The notes beneath the pieces were generated by a model. It was not told the DNA's origin, made no database searches, and saw only the letters and a list, made by a program, of their open reading frames with translations. Both the position numbers and the translations under genes were made by a program. Of a DNA stretch of 64,000 nucleotides, positions 52,301 through 59,623 are shown in pieces. Origin of the DNA: an uncultured Paracoccaceae bacterium. GTDB taxonomy: Bacteria > Pseudomonadota > Alphaproteobacteria > Rhodobacterales > Rhodobacteraceae. The stretch spans positions 81,371 to 145,370 of the forward strand of contig CAKZRP010000075.1 of NCBI GenBank assembly GCA_937146765.1, given 5' to 3'. Position 1 is the stretch's first letter; every line of letters begins with the position of its first letter.

Positions 52301-52681
52301 CAGCGCCTCTGTCATCGGTTCGATTACCCGGTAGATCGACAGATCCTGTTGCAGATCCTCCGGGTAGGAAAAGGGCCAATGTTCTGCGCTGTCATCGACG
52401 AAAAAGTCGAAGGGATTATAGACCGTCATATCGGCGGTCAGATCCACCTCGATTTTCAGTTCCGTCACCGGTTCCGGAAACACGAAACGCGCCAGCCAGT
52501 TGCCATAAGGATCCTGCTGGAGATTGACGAAATGCGTCTCGGGGGAGACTTTCAGCGAATGGGCAAGCACCTTGGTGCGACTGTGGGGCGCGGGGCGCAA
52601 GCGGATCACCTGCGGGCCAAGCGTGACCGGACGGTCGTATTTGTAGTGGGTGAGGTGGTAAATGCTTGCCTTGATCGCCAT
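49334..52681 (-). CDS. DUF2126 protein with N-terminal transglutaminase domain
   Basis: A 1115-residue protein. Residues ~1-300 are a transglutaminase-like protease: the Cys is in TIGSGSCRDSSWLLVQALRH, the His in DLHAWVEAYIPG and the Asp in WIGLDPTSGL. From about residue 320 the DUF2126 region follows (LTMGGEPTFVSIDDFESEEW, GKWYPGETLPRWTFSLYWRG, then KHTGTGGGNHVVVGGSTTND), which resembles a glutamine-synthetase/GCS2-like amide ligase core in motif style. It is the first gene of the cluster and 33 bases from the ATP-grasp/alpha-E gene. The family is large, conserved and biochemically unassigned. Confidence 0.9.
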   Translation of the reverse strand: MAIKASIYHLTHYKYDRPVTLGPQVIRLRPAPHSRTKVLAHSLKVSPETHFVNLQQDPYGNWLARFVFPEPVTELKIEVDLTADMTVYNPFDFFVDDSAEHWPFSYPEDLQQDLSIYRVIEPMTEALQGFLDTVPQDKIRTVDFMVNLNAQIANLVTYTIRMEPGVQSPEETLTIGSGSCRDSSWLLVQALRHFGFAARFVSGYLIQLKPDLEALDGPSGTDVDFTDLHAWVEAYIPGAGWIGLDPTSGLLAGESHIPLAATPHYRHAAPIAGGFAAAGTPEVSFDFDMQVQRVAEHPRITKPFSDASWDALDALGQKVDAALAAADVRLTMGGEPTFVSIDDFESEEWNTAAVGPTKRHRADQLIRRLRDRFAPGGFLHYGQGKWYPGETLPRWTFSLYWRGDGQPIWQNAALIAEEGKPQEAAATAMEAQELLREIAVELAVPEDNILPAFEDPAEWLVKEANLPENVTPENSKLKDPEERHRIATVFERGLTEPVGFVLPVQPWQGKSGRRQWHSERWRLRRGKVFLVPGDSPVGYRLPLGALPYVTPAQYPYIFPMDPSVDLPDLPDLPEPEAHEAARKSQPRAHFIPAEPTRQRQEQYLTELEGHVRTALSVEPRDGRLCVFMPPLAQLEDYLDLLRAAEAAALRLGLKVHIEGYAPPQDPRLNVIRVAPDPGVIEVNIHPARNWSDCVAITTGVYEEARQSRLGADKFMIDGKHTGTGGGNHVVVGGSTTNDSPFLRRPDLLKSLILHWNRHPSLSYLFSGLFIGPTSQAPRIDEARHDSLYELEIALAQIPAPGQGEAPLPWLTDRLLRNILTDVTGNTHRAEICIDKLYSPDGPTGRLGLVEFRGFEMPPDARMSLAQQLLLRALIARFWANPISGDLTRWSTMLHDRFMLPHFVWQDFRDVLRDLADHGFAMKEEWFAAQLEFRFPFCGEVEADGTHLELRQALEPWHVLGETGAVGGTVRYTDSSTERLQVKLNTTDPARYDVLCNGRRLPLVDIDGGESVAGVRFKAWQAASALHPVLPVAAPLTFDILDTWSNRPLGGCVYHVAHPGGRNYDTFPVNGNEAEARRLARFEPHGYRPGHNPEVHAEKTSREFPLTLDLRRPVGL

Positions 52682-53053
52682 GAGAGCAACAAATTCCTTC
52701 TATTTGACCCCACTGTGTTGAGCAGGCCCACGAAAGGGAAGAGGGCGCCTCTCAGCGCGCAACCGATGCGGACAAGTATCAGATGGAACCGCGATAAATG
52801 CCAAAAAAATAATCACGCACCTCTCAGCGCGATGACCTCTTCAGGCAGGTCCGGGCCGCCGAGGATCGAAGGCACAACCGCCCGTCAGAAGGACATTGCC
52901 CTGACAACCCGACAATAGCAGATCACCGTCTGCCAGCCCCTCTCGGATGAAATTCGATCACGCACTTTTTGCGTTTTTTCGCTGTCTTTCAAATCTCATT
53001 AACTTCATCGGCTTATTCCGGACCAAACTGGGTCTCATTGATGGAGATCAATT
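52682..53053. repeat. Divergent spacer with a 15-bp direct repeat (52745-52759 and 52817-52831)
   Basis: This 372-base spacer between the DUF2126 gene and the histidine kinase gene has no supported ORF. It contains GCRCCTCTCAGCGCG twice in the same orientation, with 14 of 15 positions identical and a 72-base start-to-start distance (about seven helical turns). The region from 52950 to 53050 is AT-richer and probably holds the kinase promoter. The repeats sit 64 and 136 bases before the DUF2126 start and are candidate regulator sites. Confidence 0.5.
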
Positions 53054-54874
53054 TTGACTGACCGCGTCATTTCCAAATCCTACATGCGAAAGCGCAGCCT
53101 GCTTGCGCTGTTCTTTCTTGTGCTCTTTGCCAGTATTTCGGTTCTGGGCACACTTTCCGGCAAGAATGCGGAACGCGCATTCGACAAGACGCTTGCCGCG
53201 ATGGATCTTGCGATTGTCTCGCTTTCCGATCTGTCCACAGCTTTCGGAATGCTGGCCCAACAGCCAAAAGCGCAGGAATCCTATCTCGCCCACAGCAAGA
53301 TCCGGCGCGCCTCCCATGCGGCCGAAACCGCCATGAAGGCCCTCGAAACAGCCCTGCGGACCGAGGACCTGACCGCAAGTTCCATGCGCATTCTCAACCG
53401 AAGCGAACAAAATCCAATCTCTGATTTCCGGCAGGTGCTGCATTTCGGCCGTCTGCTGGGCGAACGACGCAACAGCGACAACGAACGCACATTGACCAAG
53501 ATCGCCACCCTGTCCTTGGACACCTCCAACCGACTGCTCGCGATCTATTCTGATCTGCGCCAGCAGGAGACCGAAGCCTTCCGCGCAAACCATGCGCAAC
53601 AGACCCTCATCACCCTCGGGTCGCTCGGCTTCTTCCTGTTGGGGGCGGCCATCGCTGTGGGGCTGGTCTATCTGCCGATGGAACGTTCCGTTCTCGCCGC
53701 CCACCAACAGCTGCAGGCCGAAAGGGATCGGGCGGAGGCGGCCTCGCGGTCCAAGACGGTCTTCCTTGCCTCGATGAGCCACGAGATCCGCACGCCTCTC
53801 AACGGGATCATCGGCCTCAGCGACTCCCTCATCGACGACAATCTGACACGAGACCAGAAAGCGACCCTTGAACTGGTCAACAAGAGCGGTCACGCCCTGC
53901 TGCAGGTTCTGAACAATATCCTTAGCACCTCGCGGGGCGAGATCGTCGGCGCGGACGAGGACAAGGAGGTCTTCAGCCTCACCGGTCTGTGCGAGGATAT
54001 CGTCGCGCTCTTTGCCATCGAAGGTCGCAACAAGGGCATCGAGGTGCGGGTGCTGGACGCCGGCCTCCTGCCCCCGCTCTGGGTGAACAGTCGCAGCAGC
54101 CAGATCCGTCAGGTGGTCACCAATCTGATCAGCAATGCGGTCAAGTTCACCCATGAAGGCTCGGTCTCCCTGTCGCTGGATGCCCGCCAGGTCTCGGGGC
54201 GCTACGAAGTCGAGCTCACGGTCACCGACACCGGCATCGGCATTGCCGCCGAGGACATTGCCAAGATCTTCAGCCAGTTCCAGCAGGCCAACGAAGACAT
54301 CATCCGCAACTACGGCGGCACCGGTCTCGGCCTGTCGATCTCGCGCAATATCGCCGAAGCTCTCGGCGGCACGATCGATGTCACCAGTGAACCCGGTGTG
54401 GGAACGCAATTCCTGTTCCGTTTTCCCGTCGAGGTTGCGGATGCGCCGGAAGGCAACTCGGTCGAACCTTTCGCGGCTCCCATCGGGGGAAATTTGCGGA
54501 TCCTGATCGTGGATGACAACAAGGTCAACATTCTGGTCGCGGAACGGGTGCTGACCAGAATGGGCGTCGAGGTGCAGTCCGCCAGTTCTGCTGAAGACGC
54601 GTTTGAGGCGATCCGCAGCTGGTCTCCCGAGATCGTGCTGATGGATATCCGAATGCCGAACATGGACGGGCTCGAGGCGACCCGGCAGATCAAGCAGCTG
54701 GAAAGGAACCGTGAGATTGCTCCACTCAAGATCATCGGCCTGTCGGCAAATCACAGTCGCGAGGACATCGAACTCGGTCTGAACTCGGGCATGTGCACCT
54801 ACATTCCCAAACCGATCAATGCGGCCAAACTGGTGGAAGCGATCCGCTTCGCTACCGAATTGAACGCCGCCTGA
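53054..54874 (+). CDS. Hybrid sensor histidine kinase
   Basis: A 606-residue kinase with TM1 (~15-33), a helical periplasmic sensor of about 150 residues without a named domain, TM2 (~186-206), an H-box with His243 (FLASMSHEIRTPLNG), ATPase boxes (LISNAVKF, DTGIGI, GGTGLGL) and a C-terminal receiver with Asp531 (VLMDIRMPNMDG). TTG 53054 is used because GGAG stands 8-11 bases upstream and an ATG at 53041 is out of frame; ATG 53084 is the alternative. It diverges from the transglutaminase cluster. As with the other hybrid kinase on the far side, no response regulator or Hpt gene is adjacent. Confidence 0.9.
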   Translation: MTDRVISKSYMRKRSLLALFFLVLFASISVLGTLSGKNAERAFDKTLAAMDLAIVSLSDLSTAFGMLAQQPKAQESYLAHSKIRRASHAAETAMKALETALRTEDLTASSMRILNRSEQNPISDFRQVLHFGRLLGERRNSDNERTLTKIATLSLDTSNRLLAIYSDLRQQETEAFRANHAQQTLITLGSLGFFLLGAAIAVGLVYLPMERSVLAAHQQLQAERDRAEAASRSKTVFLASMSHEIRTPLNGIIGLSDSLIDDNLTRDQKATLELVNKSGHALLQVLNNILSTSRGEIVGADEDKEVFSLTGLCEDIVALFAIEGRNKGIEVRVLDAGLLPPLWVNSRSSQIRQVVTNLISNAVKFTHEGSVSLSLDARQVSGRYEVELTVTDTGIGIAAEDIAKIFSQFQQANEDIIRNYGGTGLGLSISRNIAEALGGTIDVTSEPGVGTQFLFRFPVEVADAPEGNSVEPFAAPIGGNLRILIVDDNKVNILVAERVLTRMGVEVQSASSAEDAFEAIRSWSPEIVLMDIRMPNMDGLEATRQIKQLERNREIAPLKIIGLSANHSREDIELGLNSGMCTYIPKPINAAKLVEAIRFATELNAA

Positions 54875-55080
54875 CACCGACCTGCCCCGCGAGGCCAGCT
54901 CGGCGCGGGACGGGCCAAGGTTCGGCCCAGTGCCGGAAATCCACGTGCCCTTGTGGCGGCGCGCGGATTTCAATGCTGACGTCGCCTTGCCAGATTGTCC
55001 TTCTCAGTCCAGCCCGCCCCCGCGCCAAGACGCGGCCCTCAACCCTCTGCCAAGAGGGCGCACCCTGGACCCGAGATCAC

Positions 55081-55275
55081 AGTGACCTTCCGCCCGCGTA
55101 TGTTTGCTGCCATCAATGGCTTCACCCCGCTTGGGGACAGCTCGTTCTTCAGCACCGAAGGTATGGCGGTGGACTATTGGCATGTCTCAAACAGTGCCGA
55201 TGCCCATGGCCATTACGTTTCCATGTTTCCGCGTGTGGTGATCGTTCTCGATGGCAAGAAGATCCCGCTTTCATC
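55081..55275 (+). pseudogene. Partial gene, cut off at a recombination scar
   Basis: After about 200 bases without coding character (54875-55080; a 6-bp hairpin CCCTCT-GCCA-AGAGGG near 55042 could end the kinase transcript) there is a short protein-like frame: FRPRMFAAINGFTPLGDSSF, then FSTEGMAVDYWHVSNSADAH and GHYVSMFPRVVIVLDGKKIP. It runs straight into the end of a truncated L,D-transpeptidase gene on the other strand near 55275. The frame has no start that can be trusted. It resembles the cupin-like start of a regulator or metabolic enzyme, but I do not recognise the family. It is most likely a remnant left by rearrangement. Confidence 0.45.
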
Positions 55276-55509
55276 CCAGATACGAACGCCGTTGCGATAG
55301 ACATGCACCCGCTGTTCATCCAGGGACACGACGATAGAGACCGGTCCGTCCAGTTGCCGTTCCGGATGCCACGTGTACTCGCCGGGCTGAAGGGCGTTGA
55401 TCGCCTTGTAGACGTGTTGACCGGCGACGGGGCCGACCATCATCGAGAGGCCCGCAGCGCCTAGCATTGCATTGAAGTTACGTCGGGAAGTTCCTGTTTC
55501 GCCGGTCAT
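55276..55509 (-). pseudogene. L,D-transpeptidase gene fragment, catalytic domain missing
   Basis: On the minus strand from ATG 55509 the frame reads a twin-arginine-like leader (TSRRNFNAMLGAAGLSMMVG), then KAINALQPGEYTWHPERQLD and GPVSIVVSLDEQRVHVYRNG VRI. This is the N-terminal part of a YkuD/ErfK-type L,D-transpeptidase, which cross-links peptidoglycan or attaches proteins to it. The match stops after GVRI; the following residues belong to unrelated sequence and the SHGCVR catalytic region is absent. The gene has lost about two thirds of its length at a breakpoint near 55275 and must be non-functional. Confidence 0.7.
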
Positions 55510-55678
55510 CCAAACCCCGTTCGATGTAGGACGAGCCCCATCAGCCGAAGCAGAACACGCCGATCAGCAAATACAGATTCGGCCGGGTTCGATCGCACGC
55601 GGCGGCGAAACCTTTCAGAATTCGGTCATATGACGCGACAAATGCTTTTAGAATGTTAACCTACCTCAAGGGTATAGG

Positions 55679-56692
55679 TTGGGTGTCCGCGATTCCATGC
55701 TCACGTATGAAGCAAAGCACTGGGAAGAAACGGCGAGCGGTCGTGGCGACTACAGGTCCACGCTGTTCAGCGCCCCTGACGCCTTCAACATGTCGCGCGG
55801 TCGGAATCGTCACCTCCGGGTCAACTCAGCCACCTTTCCCCTGATCGGGACCAGCCTGCTCAGCGTGGCGTCGTCGGGCCATGACATCGACCTGGCCGAC
55901 GATAGTTTCCTGACGATCATGCTGCCGACACGGGGCGTGACCCGGGTTCGCATGGACCGGAAAGAGCGGGTCATCGCGGAAGGCGGCGCGCTGGCGCTTG
56001 GCCCGTCGGAGCGTTGGACCCAGGTCGACCCAAGGTGCAACCGGGATTTCCGGGCCAATGTCGCGAAAATCGACCTGAAACGGGTCGGACCGGGCAAGGT
56101 CTTCCCTGACGTGACGACAGATCCCGTCGTGCCGATCTCGACCGCGGCGCTCGAAGGGTTTCGCGGGCTGATACGGTATCAGTTCGCCGACCTGACCTCG
56201 CCCGCGCCCACGCTTGTCCATCAGCCCGCCTCGGATCTCTTCGCGGCTCTGGTCCTCGAACATTTGCGCCACCTGCTGGCGTCGGACGGTGCGGATTCGG
56301 CGCTGGACGGGTCGCACGACGACATCGTTCGGCGGGCCATCGAATACATGTCGGCCTGTTCAAGTGACCCGCTGACTGTCCCCGCCATCGCCGAGGTGGT
56401 CGGGGTCAGCACCCGGCGGCTTCAGGACGCTTTTCGCCTGACAACCGGTCGGACACCCTGGGAGCGCCTGGCCGAGATACGGCTGGAAAACGCGCGGACC
56501 CGGCTTCTTGCTGCCGCCGGACCGTCGGTAACGGTCATCGCCTTCGACTGTGGCTTTTCGCATCTCGGGCGGTTCGCGCAGGCCTATCGCACAACATATG
56601 GCGAGGCGCCTTCCGTCACGCTGATCAGAGCCCGCGAGGCGGTCGATGCGGTGCGGCCCGCAATCCGGCTAAAGCCGACGCAGATCGGATAG
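55679..56692 (+). CDS. AraC-family transcriptional regulator
   Basis: A 337-residue protein with an AraC-binding-like N-terminal domain (about 30-200) and a C-terminal double HTH: DPLTVPAIAEVVGVSTRRLQ, then LTTGRTPWERLAEIRLENAR and VTVIAFDCGFSHLGRFAQAY. It resembles the FeaR/tynA-type and catabolic AraC proteins. TTG 55679 has AAGGG about 8 bases upstream; ATG 55697 is an alternative without such a site. It is the first gene of the accessory block and probably controls the membrane-protease and secreted-protein genes that follow in the same direction. Confidence 0.88.
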   Translation: MGVRDSMLTYEAKHWEETASGRGDYRSTLFSAPDAFNMSRGRNRHLRVNSATFPLIGTSLLSVASSGHDIDLADDSFLTIMLPTRGVTRVRMDRKERVIAEGGALALGPSERWTQVDPRCNRDFRANVAKIDLKRVGPGKVFPDVTTDPVVPISTAALEGFRGLIRYQFADLTSPAPTLVHQPASDLFAALVLEHLRHLLASDGADSALDGSHDDIVRRAIEYMSACSSDPLTVPAIAEVVGVSTRRLQDAFRLTTGRTPWERLAEIRLENARTRLLAAAGPSVTVIAFDCGFSHLGRFAQAYRTTYGEAPSVTLIRAREAVDAVRPAIRLKPTQIG

Positions 56693-56790
56693 TCCGGTCA
56701 GACCCGACAGAATACCATCGCAGTCATGTCCAAATGTCCGTGTCATCCGACGCGGATCAAATGTGTCGACGGGTGAAGAGGTTTAAGTCC

Positions 56791-57558
56791 ATGTCCACGA
56801 ATGATTTGCCGGTCGGCGAGGGGTTCCTCTTCCTCGAACGCAAACATTGCGATCTGCCCTACTACAGGCCCGCGCCCGTGGGCTTCAGCCAGTCGGGGTG
56901 GATCATCGTGCTGGTCGCCGTCGCGGTTTCTTTCGTCGTTTTGGGCCTTGCTCAGCAGCAGTTCCATAGCGGGTTCGCCGGGTTCATCCCGCCTCTGCTC
57001 TTCGTCCTCATCCCGCTCGTCGCTGTCGTCGCTGTTGGCGGAGCGCAGGCGCCGTTCGCCCTGTTCAGGTCGGTCGGCCTGCGCGAGGTCGGGCTGATGG
57101 TGCTGTTCTTCATCCTGAACTACATCGTGACGATCGTCGTCGGCACCCTCCTCGTCAGCGCATTTCACCCCGCGTCCAACCCGGCAGGCGATATGGTGGC
57201 CACGGCGTCGGGATTGGACCAGGTGCTGTTCTTCCTTTGGAGCGCTGTACAGTTGCTGGGCGAAGAGATCTTCACCATCCTGATCTTCCTCGGGGTTATG
57301 GCGGGCCTGAATCGCGTGATGGCGCGCAAGCTGGCTCTTTGCCTCGCTCTCTTGGTTGCTTCGATCATATTCGGACTGGTCCATTTACCAACCTACCAGG
57401 GGCACATGATTCAAGCCGTCGCGCTGGTCCCGATCCGGATCGTCCTGCTGATCCCTTTTATCATCACCCGCAACATCTGGACCTCGACCGGGGCCCATGT
57501 GCTGAACGACTGGACAACGTTCGGCATGGCCGCGGTCGCCGGCATGCAGGCGGGCTGA
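56791..57558 (+). CDS. CPBP-family intramembrane metalloprotease-like protein
   Basis: A 255-residue protein with about eight membrane helices. ATG 56791 follows AGAGG; an upstream in-frame ATG at 56734 would give 274 residues but lacks a ribosome-binding site. The CPBP (Abi/CAAX protease) motifs are present: GEEIFTILIF (EE pair, but without the Arg of the usual EExxxR), IIFGLVHLPT (FxxxH) and TGAHVLNDW (HxxxN/D). Known members process prenylated or short membrane peptides, or protect bacteriocin producers. The gene lies between the AraC gene and secreted-protein genes, 26 bases before the LprI-like gene. Loss of the Arg may alter activity. Confidence 0.82.
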   Translation: MSTNDLPVGEGFLFLERKHCDLPYYRPAPVGFSQSGWIIVLVAVAVSFVVLGLAQQQFHSGFAGFIPPLLFVLIPLVAVVAVGGAQAPFALFRSVGLREVGLMVLFFILNYIVTIVVGTLLVSAFHPASNPAGDMVATASGLDQVLFFLWSAVQLLGEEIFTILIFLGVMAGLNRVMARKLALCLALLVASIIFGLVHLPTYQGHMIQAVALVPIRIVLLIPFIITRNIWTSTGAHVLNDWTTFGMAAVAGMQAG

Positions 57559-57583
57559 TCCCAGTTCAAGGAAAGGAAACTCG

Positions 57584-58183
57584 ATGACACCGCGATCCAT
57601 TCCCCTGCTCGCCTGCCTCGTGCTCAGCCCAGCCGCGGGTCTGGCGCAGGACGGTCCCGCCTTTGATTGCGCCAATGCCGAAAGCTCTGCCGAAAAGCTG
57701 GTGTGCCACGACGCAGACCTGGCCACGCTGGACCGCCGACTGGCCGACCGCTTCGCCGCCGCCATCGAGGTAGCAGAAGGTCTGGGAGTGGGCGCCGAGG
57801 AGGAGACCAACACCCTGCGCGCCATGCAGCGCGGATGGATATCGGGGCGCGACGAATGCTGGAAGGAACCCGATCTGCGGGCCTGTGTCGAAAAGGAATA
57901 TCTTCAGCGCGAGGCCGAACTGGTCGCGGGGTTCATGCTCGAGGCGCCGTCCGAAACGTTCGAGCTGATCTGCGGCCCCCGCGCGCTGACGGTGGACATC
58001 TTCGCGACCGACCTGCCCGGCCTGCGGGTCGAAGAAGGCGACAGCGTCTACGTGGGCGCACAACTCGAGACCGATACCCCAGGCACCTATTACATGCGGA
58101 GCGCCGGTGGCCTGGTGATGGACGCAGACACGATCACCATCAGCGACGTCCATAGCGAAGAGACCGCCTGCGAGATCCGATAG
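57584..58183 (+). CDS. Secreted LprI/DUF1311-domain protein
   Basis: A 199-residue protein with a signal peptide (MTPRSIPLLACLVLSPAAGL, cleaved after LAQ). A DUF1311/LprI domain follows (FDCANAESSAEKLVCHDADL, then ATLDRRLADRFAAAIEVAEG, WISGRDECWKE and ACVEKEYLQREAEL) with its conserved Cys pattern. LprI-type proteins are periplasmic; one mycobacterial member inhibits lysozyme. The C-terminal 70 residues (beginning CGPRALTVDIFATDLPGL) have no clear family but resemble MliC-like lysozyme-inhibitor beta sheets. It is 26 bases after the CPBP gene, with AAGGAAA before the ATG. Confidence 0.8.
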   Translation: MTPRSIPLLACLVLSPAAGLAQDGPAFDCANAESSAEKLVCHDADLATLDRRLADRFAAAIEVAEGLGVGAEEETNTLRAMQRGWISGRDECWKEPDLRACVEKEYLQREAELVAGFMLEAPSETFELICGPRALTVDIFATDLPGLRVEEGDSVYVGAQLETDTPGTYYMRSAGGLVMDADTITISDVHSEETACEIR

Positions 58184-58275
58184 CGGGTCCCGCCTTGAAA
58201 CCTCGAGGGGACAGCCCGCGCCTGACGGGCGGCGCCCCCTGTCGATCGAACCCCTGTCAATCGAAGGAGAGAAAG

Positions 58276-58611
58276 ATGAAGAAACTCGTGATCGCATTGC
58301 CCCTGCTGGCCCTTCTGCCCGGTTGCCTGGAGGGCACCGAAAGCGCGACGACCTACAACAGTTCGGGCGGGACCTCGACAGGTACCGTAATCCCGCGCAG
58401 CGACGGCGGGTATGCCCTGACCTTCTCGGCGCAGGGGAACAGCTGCTCGGCCGTCTTCACCAACGTGCGTCCGGGCGGAACAGAGTTGTCGCCGGTCACC
58501 TGCACCGGCACGGGTAGCGGAAACGCCACGATGGTCTATGCCGCCGACGGCAGCCCGGACCGTGTCACGTTCGGCGGTCTCGGGATCGGAAGCGGCACCC
58601 TGGTTTTCTGA
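58276..58611 (+). CDS. Small lipoprotein with Cys-containing beta domain
   Basis: A 111-residue protein. The ATG at 58276 follows AAGGAGAG, and the leader MKKLVIALPLLALLPGC ends in a lipobox with lipid-attachment Cys17. The mature part is Gly/Ser/Thr-rich and mostly beta (GGYALTFSAQGNSCSAVFTN, then VTCTGTGSGNATMVYAADGS, ending GTLVF). Its two mature Cys probably form a disulfide. The same domain ends the next gene's protein. It is a likely outer-membrane-anchored surface or periplasmic protein of unknown function. Confidence 0.8.
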   Translation: MKKLVIALPLLALLPGCLEGTESATTYNSSGGTSTGTVIPRSDGGYALTFSAQGNSCSAVFTNVRPGGTELSPVTCTGTGSGNATMVYAADGSPDRVTFGGLGIGSGTLVF

Positions 58612-58620
58612 TGTGATACC

Positions 58621-58635
58621 GGGCCTTCACGGCCC
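58621..58635. terminator. Hairpin after the lipoprotein gene
   Basis: GGGCC-TTCAC-GGCCC is a perfect 5-bp stem, extendable by further C/G pairs, 10 bases after the stop. It could attenuate transcription between the lipoprotein and SH3 genes. Confidence 0.35.
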
Positions 58636-58655
58636 CGCATGAAAGAGTATTCCCG

Positions 58656-59483
58656 ATGAAACGATCGCTTTATGCAGCCGTCTGCGCAATTGCCTGGGCC
58701 GTTCTGCCCGGGGGCGTACAGGCCCAGATGGGTCCCGACTACTGGCGGGTGACGGGCGTCGCGTCTGACGATCACCTCAACATCCGCACAGGCCCCGGCA
58801 CATCGAACCGCGTGGTCGCACTGGCGCCAAACGGGGCAGTCTTCCGCAACCTGGGCTGTCGCGGCGAGGGCAACGGGCGCTGGTGCCATATCGAAACGCC
58901 GGACGGCAGCACCTCTGGTTGGGTCGCGGGCCGGTTCCTTCAGGAGTCCGGCGCGCCGACCAATGGCAACGGATCCGGCCAATCGGACGTGCCGGAGCTC
59001 TACGAACGCCAGACCGGCGAGATCGAGGTGCGCTTCGCGCAGGGCTGCACGGTGCTCTACAACCCTGCGGGCCGGGTGATCACGGCGGGCAGTTCATGCT
59101 CTGGCACGCAGCGCAACCGTGCCCATGACGCGGTCGAGGCGCATATGCGCGAACAGGGGAACCACGCCGATCATTCCGGCGGCGGTTCGGCAGCGTCGGA
59201 AGTGAACATCTCGGGCAACGGCACGATCTATGGCGGCAGTGCGCTGAACGGGCGTATCTTCGGTCACAAGGAGGGGGCCTATGCCCTGACCGTTTCCGGC
59301 AGCGGGCTGACCTGCACGGGCCTCTTCCGCCACGCGCCTGGCACCGTGCGCAGCGAAAGCACGTCGGTCCATTGCGCCGACGGCGCTAGCGGGTCGGCCG
59401 TTCTGGTGCGAAATCGCAGCGGAAATGGCAACACACTGACCCTGACCCTGACCAACGGAACCGGAGGGTATGTCCTGTTCTAA
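58656..59483 (+). CDS. Secreted SH3b-domain protein
   Basis: A 275-residue protein with a signal peptide (MKRSLYAAVCAIAWAVLPGG, cleaved near VQAQ). A bacterial SH3 (SH3b) domain covers about residues 28-95 (WRVTGVASDDHLNIRTGPGT, then RWCHIETPDGSTSGWVAGRF). A middle region with a Cys pair (VRFAQGCTVLYNPAGRVITA) follows. The C-terminal ~85 residues (GAYALTVSGSGLTCTGLFRH, then VHCADGASGSAVLVRNRSGN) are homologous to the preceding lipoprotein. SH3b domains usually bind peptidoglycan or peptides. The gene ends before a strong hairpin, so it probably closes the first transcript of this block. Confidence 0.85.
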   Translation: MKRSLYAAVCAIAWAVLPGGVQAQMGPDYWRVTGVASDDHLNIRTGPGTSNRVVALAPNGAVFRNLGCRGEGNGRWCHIETPDGSTSGWVAGRFLQESGAPTNGNGSGQSDVPELYERQTGEIEVRFAQGCTVLYNPAGRVITAGSSCSGTQRNRAHDAVEAHMREQGNHADHSGGGSAASEVNISGNGTIYGGSALNGRIFGHKEGAYALTVSGSGLTCTGLFRHAPGTVRSESTSVHCADGASGSAVLVRNRSGNGNTLTLTLTNGTGGYVLF

Positions 59484-59512
59484 CCGTTGCGGGGTCAAAA
59501 TTTCTCGTCCCT

Positions 59513-59529
59513 GCCCCCCTTTTGGGGGC
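59513..59529 (+). terminator. Candidate terminator after the SH3 gene
   Basis: GCCCCC-CTTTT-GGGGGC is a perfect 6-bp stem, 29 bases after the stop of the SH3 gene. It is followed by GGGTTTAG, a weak T-stretch. Confidence 0.5.
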
Positions 59530-59623
59530 GGGTTTAGCTCTTCCCGTGTAACCCAGTGTCATCCTGTTCGATAACACCGCGCACCTCACTAGACTGAAGA
59601 CCCGCAGCTGAAGGAGCCGACAC

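Noticed and set aside
49604..52918. Open frame of about 1100 codons on the plus strand opposite the DUF2126 gene
   Set aside because: The opposite strand encodes a complete, motif-rich protein; the plus frame has antisense composition and no domain.
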